Assembly (NCBI GenBank): GCA_964412845.1
Contig: CAYPQM010000065.1
Location: 1-35,460 of the forward strand
DNA: 35,460 nucleotides
Source: JAWWPY01 sp964412845
GTDB lineage: Bacteria; Actinomycetota; Actinomycetes; Streptosporangiales; Streptosporangiaceae
Direction of reading: 5' to 3'
In this document: in pieces, positions 32,045 to 35,460 of the stretch
Layout: the number at the start of each line of letters is the position of its first letter
Numbering within the stretch: the stretch's first letter is position 1
Program-made: the position numbers and the translations under genes
Notes under the pieces: generated by a model
Told to the model about the DNA's origin: nothing
Seen by the model: only the letters and a program-made list of their open reading frames with translations
Database searches by the model: none

Positions 32045-32329
32045 CGACCGCCTTCACGGGCTGATCGCCCGGAACGGTGTCGATGCGCACGTCGGTACCG
32101 ACACCCTGAAGGTGGTGACCGTTGGCGAGGGCAATAAGTGCGGCCTGTGCCGGAACGGCATCGCTCCTGGTCCCGTCGGCCAGGACACGGACGGGTGCCG
32201 TCGACTGGATCTTTCCCCCACCAGCGGGATCACTGTCCGTGTAGGCGGGTCGCTTGGCCGGGATCGCGATCCGGGTTGGCGCATGGGCCTTTGATCGCGC
32301 TCACGAACCGGGTCACGTGCTTGCCTCAG

Positions 32330-32500
32330 CCGGCCAGGCGGATTGAGCGGCTGCTTCGGAACAGGTGGCCTGCTAGAGCGCAGGAAACCCAAGAAAGAAC
32401 GTCGAGATAGCCGCGGCCATCGAGGCGGCGACGGGGGAGAAGATCTCCGGCGCGAACTTCTGGAAGCTGCGCTCCGGCCGGGACGACAACCCGACGCTGC
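32330..32500 (+). pseudogene. XRE-family regulator fragment, truncated at the inner IS end
   Basis: The plus strand reads VEIAAAIEAATGEKISGANF then WKLRSGRDDNPTLR up to base 32500. This is the helix-turn-helix N-terminus typical of actinomycete XRE/EspR-like regulators (xxAEVAAAIEExTGxxIS...LRxGxRDNPTxR). The IS begins at the next base. A possible earlier part, RIERLLRNRW (from about 32339), is in another frame, and a TAG lies between them, so the gene was frameshifted as well as cut. No continuation is found right of the IS. The 285 bp before it (32045-32329) contain only a start-less minus-strand frame that I cannot identify. Confidence 0.65.
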
Positions 32501-34267
32501 GTGTCCATTCACGGGGTCTGTTACCTGGTGATTTAGGTCAGGCCGTGGCGGGGAGCGGAGGGAGCCAGGGCTTTCCCTGGAGGGCGGCGCGGATGGCGTC
32601 AAGGGCTGTGACGCCGTGGGCCATGGCGCTTTCCAGGTAACTGCGGATCCTGCACCAGCGGGCCAGGGTGGCCAGGGAGTGCCAGTAGTCGGAGACGGCC
32701 TGGTGGCGCTTGGCGGCCTTGGCACCGCGCTCGGAGACGTTGTTAGTCCAGTCGACGGAGAAGTCCGTGGTGAACAGCAGGACCTGGTCCTTGTAGTCCC
32801 GCAGCCAGCAGCCGAGGCTGTAGCCGGGGTGGTTGCCGTCGTGCCAGTCGCGGAGCCGGTTGTGGATGATCCCGTGCGTGGCCGCCTTGTCGTAGCGTTC
32901 CCGCAGGTCATCGAGCACTTCCGCGTCCAGGCTGGTGTCGCCGCGGGCGCGGGCGGCCTCGACGGCATGCTGCGCCTCGCGCAGGAGCGCGATGATGTCC
33001 CCGGCCCAGGACTGGAGGCTGCCGGGATCCAGGCCGGCGACGGCGCGGGCGCGGCGGATGACGTGCTGGCAGCATTGCTGGATGCCTGCCAGCCGGGGCA
33101 GCAGGTGCTGGTAACCCATGTAGCCGTCGGTGATCAGGGTCCCGGTGAACGCGGCGGGGATCCCGCCGCCGACCTCGCCCTTGCGCCGCGAGGAGATGGC
33201 GGACAGCCAGGTCAGCAGCCCGTCGGGGGTACGGACGATCAGCACGTGCGGCGCGCCGGCGCCCGCCTTGCCGTCCTTCTCCCCCGGGTCCTGCTCTCCG
33301 TCCTCCCCGGCTGGCGGGCGCTGCGGGGCGGCGTCCCCGCCCAGGACGTTAACGGGGGTCTCGTCGGCGGCCAGCACGCCCTGGCTGGCCAGCGCGGCGA
33401 GCATCGCCTCGCCCAGGCCGGCCGCGCCGAGCAGCGCCGACAGCCGGGAACTGGCCTTGTCCACCCACCCGGCCGAGACGTCCGCGCCCAGCAGCATGCC
33501 GATCAGGGACGCCGCGCGCTCAGGCGGGACGTTCCCGTACGCCGTCAGCAGGACCGCGGCCGCGTTCAGCACCGGCCCGTACGACACCGACCCGGCGCGC
33601 AGGCCAGGCGGCGGGGCCGCGAACGTCACCTCGCCGCAGCACGGGCAGCACAGGCCCGGCAGCAGCCACTCCGTCACCTTCCGGGTGACCTCCACGTCCC
33701 AGGACTGCGCCCGCCGCCGCCCCGCGACGGCCGCGCCGTCCAGGCTCGCCGCGCACTTGCGGCACTCCGCCGGCGGGGCCGCGTCCTTCTCCTCATCCGG
33801 CTCCGGATCCCTGGCCAGGCCCTTCCCCGCATGGCCGGGCTGCCCGCCGCGCTTGCGGTCCTTGCTGCGCTCCCGCTCTGATGACTGCCACTGCCGGGCC
33901 TTGCGGCCCTCCCGAGCGGCGATGCCCTCCTTCGAGCTGGGCGTCCCGGAGTTCGAGCTGTCCATCCCCAGCCGCCGCTCCAGCTCCGCCACCCGCAGCT
34001 CAAGCAGCCGCCGTAGCTCTCGCTCGGCGCCCAGCGCCGCCTCCAGCGCCACGGCCTCTTCCGCCCGGTCCGCCAGGATCTCCCGCAGCCGCGCGTTCGC
34101 AGCACGCAGTCCGCCAGCATCATCGGGCACGAGCTCATCGGGCACGCGCCGTAGGCTCCCACGCCCGCCGCCGGCGATCAAATAGACGCACGCCGAACCC
34201 AGCCGCAACCCAGGACAAAAGAACGCCCGAACCTACCCCGCTACCTCATCCACCCGTGAATGGACAC
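32501..34267 (-). mobile_element. IS66-family insertion sequence (single transposase type)
   Basis: Bounded by 15-bp perfect inverted ends GTGTCCATTCACGGG (32501-32515 and 34253-34267 inverse), 1767 bp, containing one transposase gene and no tnpA/tnpB-like accessory frames. The left boundary has no direct repeat matching the right flank; the duplication instead matches the outer end at 31313. Confidence 0.88.
32538..34145 (-). CDS. IS66-family transposase (TnpC-like)
   Basis: A 535-aa transposase. The N-terminal coiled-coil region (LRAANARLREILADRAEE to LERRLG) is followed by the SSNSGTPSSKEG motif, a basic RKRGGQPGH segment, a zinc-finger-like CRKC...CCPCCGE region, and a DDE core: ADETPV, ITDGYMGYQHLL and NNVSERGAKAAKRHQ. 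The frame extends to 34208, but GTG 34145 gives the VPDELVPDD-type start usual for these proteins, with GGGAG 10 bases upstream. It appears intact, so the element may still be active. Confidence 0.9.
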   Translation of the reverse strand: MPDELVPDDAGGLRAANARLREILADRAEEAVALEAALGAERELRRLLELRVAELERRLGMDSSNSGTPSSKEGIAAREGRKARQWQSSERERSKDRKRGGQPGHAGKGLARDPEPDEEKDAAPPAECRKCAASLDGAAVAGRRRAQSWDVEVTRKVTEWLLPGLCCPCCGEVTFAAPPPGLRAGSVSYGPVLNAAAVLLTAYGNVPPERAASLIGMLLGADVSAGWVDKASSRLSALLGAAGLGEAMLAALASQGVLAADETPVNVLGGDAAPQRPPAGEDGEQDPGEKDGKAGAGAPHVLIVRTPDGLLTWLSAISSRRKGEVGGGIPAAFTGTLITDGYMGYQHLLPRLAGIQQCCQHVIRRARAVAGLDPGSLQSWAGDIIALLREAQHAVEAARARGDTSLDAEVLDDLRERYDKAATHGIIHNRLRDWHDGNHPGYSLGCWLRDYKDQVLLFTTDFSVDWTNNVSERGAKAAKRHQAVSDYWHSLATLARWCRIRSYLESAMAHGVTALDAIRAALQGKPWLPPLPATA

Positions 34268-34275
34268 CGGCTGAC
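34268..34275. repeat. Target-site duplication, right copy (CGGCTGAC)
   Basis: Eight bases directly after the right IS end, identical to 31305-31312. Removing 31313-34275 restores the pre-insertion sequence ...cacgagCGGCTGACccgtgatg.... The following 105 bp up to rnpB contain no recognisable gene. Confidence 0.85.
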
Positions 34276-34380
34276 CCGTGATGAGCTGGCATATCGATAG
34301 GCCAGTGACGTAGTCAAACGCCGCAGCCGTCAATGCGGAAGCACCTCGCCCACGGGCCGGCCACCTCTCCCCGGTCAGGC

Positions 34381-34799
34381 GGTGGGTGAGCCGGCCTGTA
34401 GGCCGGGTTCTGTGCACCCGCCGAAGCGGGCCGACGGCCATCCATCTGGGACTGCCGTTGCCGGCAGCCTCGTGCGGTCTACCCGCGAGCATCGGGCGGG
34501 CCGCCCTCAAGCACTCGCGCAGCCAGCCGAAGCCAGCCTTTTGACCTTGCTCCAGGTGGGGTTTACCAAGCCGCCGCAGTCACCTGCGGCGCTGGTGGTC
34601 TCTTACACCACCGTTTCACCCTTACCCTCCGGCGGACCGGAGGGCGGTTTGTTTTCTGTGGCACTGTCCCGCGGGTCACCCCGGGTCGGCGTTACCGACC
34701 ACCCTGCCCTGCGGAGCCCGGACCTTCCTCACCAGGTCCATGCCCCATAGGTTCATGGAGCCATGATCCCGGCGCGGCCGCCCGGCCGGCTCACCCACC
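34381..34799 (-). ncRNA. rnpB: RNase P RNA (bacterial type A)
   Basis: On the minus strand the conserved elements appear in order: GAGGAAGGTCCGGGCTC (CR I), CCACAGAAAACAAACC, GGTAAGGGTGAAACGGTG, TGGTGTAAGAGACCACC, GGCTTGGTAAACCCC, AGATGGATGGCC, and the terminal ACAGAACCCGGCCTACAGGC. The 5' and 3' ends form P1: GGTGGGTGAGCCGGCC (34799-34784) pairs perfectly with GGCCGGCTCACCCACC (34396-34381). It is the catalytic RNA that matures tRNA 5' ends. Exact ends may be a few bases shorter. The 5' end overlaps the stop of the phosphatase gene, an arrangement known in actinomycetes. Confidence 0.95.
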
Positions 34800-35460
34800 G
34801 CGCTCCTCAGCATAGGCGCTCAGCGCCGGTTCGCGCGGCTGAAGGTGCCCGGTGTCGTTGAAGGTCCGCACCACCCCGAGACCCTCGTCGTACCAGTCGA
34901 TCTCGCACAGGCACGCCACATCGAGGTGCATCCGGCGCATCGCCGGCGGCGGGGCGAGCAGCGCCTGCCGCAGCGCGATCTTCATCGGGGTGACATGGCT
35001 GACCACGACCACGGTGGCCCCCTGCTGCGCGTCCAGCACGCGGCCCAGCGCAGGCAGCACCCGCCGCCCGCACGCCGTCAGGCTCTCCCCGCCCGGCGGC
35101 GGCACCGCTGAATCCTTCATCCAGGCGGCCATCTGGTCCGGCCAGCGCTCCGCTGCCTCCGCGTAGCTCAGGCCCTCCCACTCGCCGAAGTCCATCTCCA
35201 TCCACGCGTCGTCGACGGTCACCGGCGCCCCGGTGGCCGCGGCGACCGCGTCAGCGGTCAGCCGGGCCCGCCGCAGCGGGTAGGTCACGATGGCGTCGAT
35301 CCCGCCGCGGGCCGCCAGCCGCCGCGCGGCCGCCTCGGCCTGGCGTACCCCCGCCGCGGTCAGCGGGATGTCGGCCCGGCCGGCGAACCTGCGCTCGGGC
35401 GAGAGCGGCGTCTCCCCGTGCCGCAGCAGCACCGTGGTGGTCGGCGTGCCTCGCGCCGCG
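34791..35460 (-). CDS. Histidine phosphatase (CobC-like) domain, probably C-terminal part of RNase H/acid phosphatase fusion; 5' truncated
   Basis: The frame enters from the right edge (AARGTPTTTVLLRHGET) and ends at the TGA 34793-34791. Phosphatase motifs are VLLRHGETPLSPERRF, FGEWEGLSYAEAAERWP, the Glu of PPPGGESL, and the second His in VVSHVTPMK. The residues before LLRHGE look like a Thr/Pro linker, not a start. In actinomycetes the gene beside rnpB commonly encodes a bifunctional RNase H/acid phosphatase whose C-terminal half is CobC-like (alpha-ribazole phosphatase), and this sequence fits. The RNase H half, if present, is outside the window. Confidence 0.82.
   Translation of the reverse strand, partial: AARGTPTTTVLLRHGETPLSPERRFAGRADIPLTAAGVRQAEAAARRLAARGGIDAIVTYPLRRARLTADAVAAATGAPVTVDDAWMEMDFGEWEGLSYAEAAERWPDQMAAWMKDSAVPPPGGESLTACGRRVLPALGRVLDAQQGATVVVVSHVTPMKIALRQALLAPPPAMRRMHLDVACLCEIDWYDEGLGVVRTFNDTGHLQPREPALSAYAEERGG

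Larger units (their letters stand above)
31313..34267. mobile_element. IS66-family composite/passenger-carrying element (2955 bp)
   Basis: Outer ends are GTGTCCATTCACGGG at 31313-31327 and its exact inverse at 34253-34267. The exact 8-bp repeat CGGCTGAC flanks this outer unit. Inside are a 70-bp left-end remnant of a second IS, about 1.1 kb of passenger DNA (zinc-ribbon membrane protein, XRE remnant), and a complete IS66-like element. The inner IS (32501-34267) lacks a duplication of its own. The whole segment therefore moved in one transposition event. It sits between the SARP-linked operon and rnpB. Confidence 0.85.

Noticed and set aside
32501..32515. Simple insertion of the IS66 element into the XRE gene at 32500/32501
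   Set aside because: No 8-bp repeat matches across these flanks and the XRE gene does not continue on the right side; the outer duplication at 31305/34268 explains the insertion instead.
32054..32968. Minus-strand 304-codon frame overlapping the IS left end and XRE fragment
   Set aside because: Pro/Ser/Arg-rich shadow of the transposase in another frame; it crosses the IS boundary.

Overview
The window is high-GC actinomycete DNA. Supporting signs are GTG starts, dense ATGA start/stop overlaps, an actinobacterial S-adenosyl methyltransferase (DUF574 type), a small SARP regulator, an ECF41 sigma factor, and rnpB next to the CobC-type phosphatase end of an RNase H/phosphatase gene. Genus cannot be fixed from the sequence. 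No tRNA, CRISPR array or prophage was seen.

Layout. 1-2.6 kb: partial histidine phosphatase, then an ECF41 sigma factor coupled to an SDR epimerase, with an ECF41-like promoter upstream. 2.9-4.7 kb: a membrane Ser/Thr kinase interrupted by 100 Ns. Identical 55-bp flanks suggest the gap is an unmerged contig overlap, and merging them restores one frame. 4.7-16.7 kb: an aromatic (meta-cleavage) catabolic locus. It holds 4-oxalocrotonate tautomerase, 4-oxalocrotonate decarboxylase, 2-oxopent-4-enoate hydratase, two complete type I extradiol dioxygenases, a meta-cleavage-product hydrolase, a FAH-family enzyme, a 3-hydroxyisobutyrate-dehydrogenase-like reductase, a YciI-like protein, a class II aldolase-like protein lacking its metal ligands, a covalent-FAD oxidoreductase and a GntR/FCD regulator. 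All three divergent promoter regions carry the same palindrome (AACTGYATACAGTT; five copies), so six transcription units look like one regulon. 16.8-24 kb: DUF1684 protein, methyltransferase, ABC-F ATPase, an anti-sigma/sigma pair in reversed order, MsrB, amylosucrase. 24.1-25.3 kb: decayed DNA (response regulator with Asp changed to Gly, GNAT remnant) plus a small receiver-like gene and a 14-bp hairpin. 25.5-28.6 kb: FKBP, bleomycin-hydrolase-type peptidase, TAXI-like binding protein without a signal peptide. 28.7-31.3 kb: SARP regulator divergent from a four-domain tailoring-type operon, with a heptamer direct repeat between them.

31.3-34.3 kb: an IS66-family composite element. A complete IS66-like element (32501-34267) has no target duplication of its own. 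However, a 70-bp second copy of its left end lies at 31313, and the whole 31313-34267 unit is bounded by the exact 8-bp repeat CGGCTGAC, the size IS66 elements generate. The unit carries a two-helix, split zinc-ribbon membrane protein and a broken XRE-type regulator as passengers. 34.4-35.5 kb: RNase P RNA and the phosphatase domain of a gene that runs off the window.

The two most notable features are the shared-operator catabolic regulon with unusual enzymes and the passenger-carrying IS66 unit proven by its outer target duplication.
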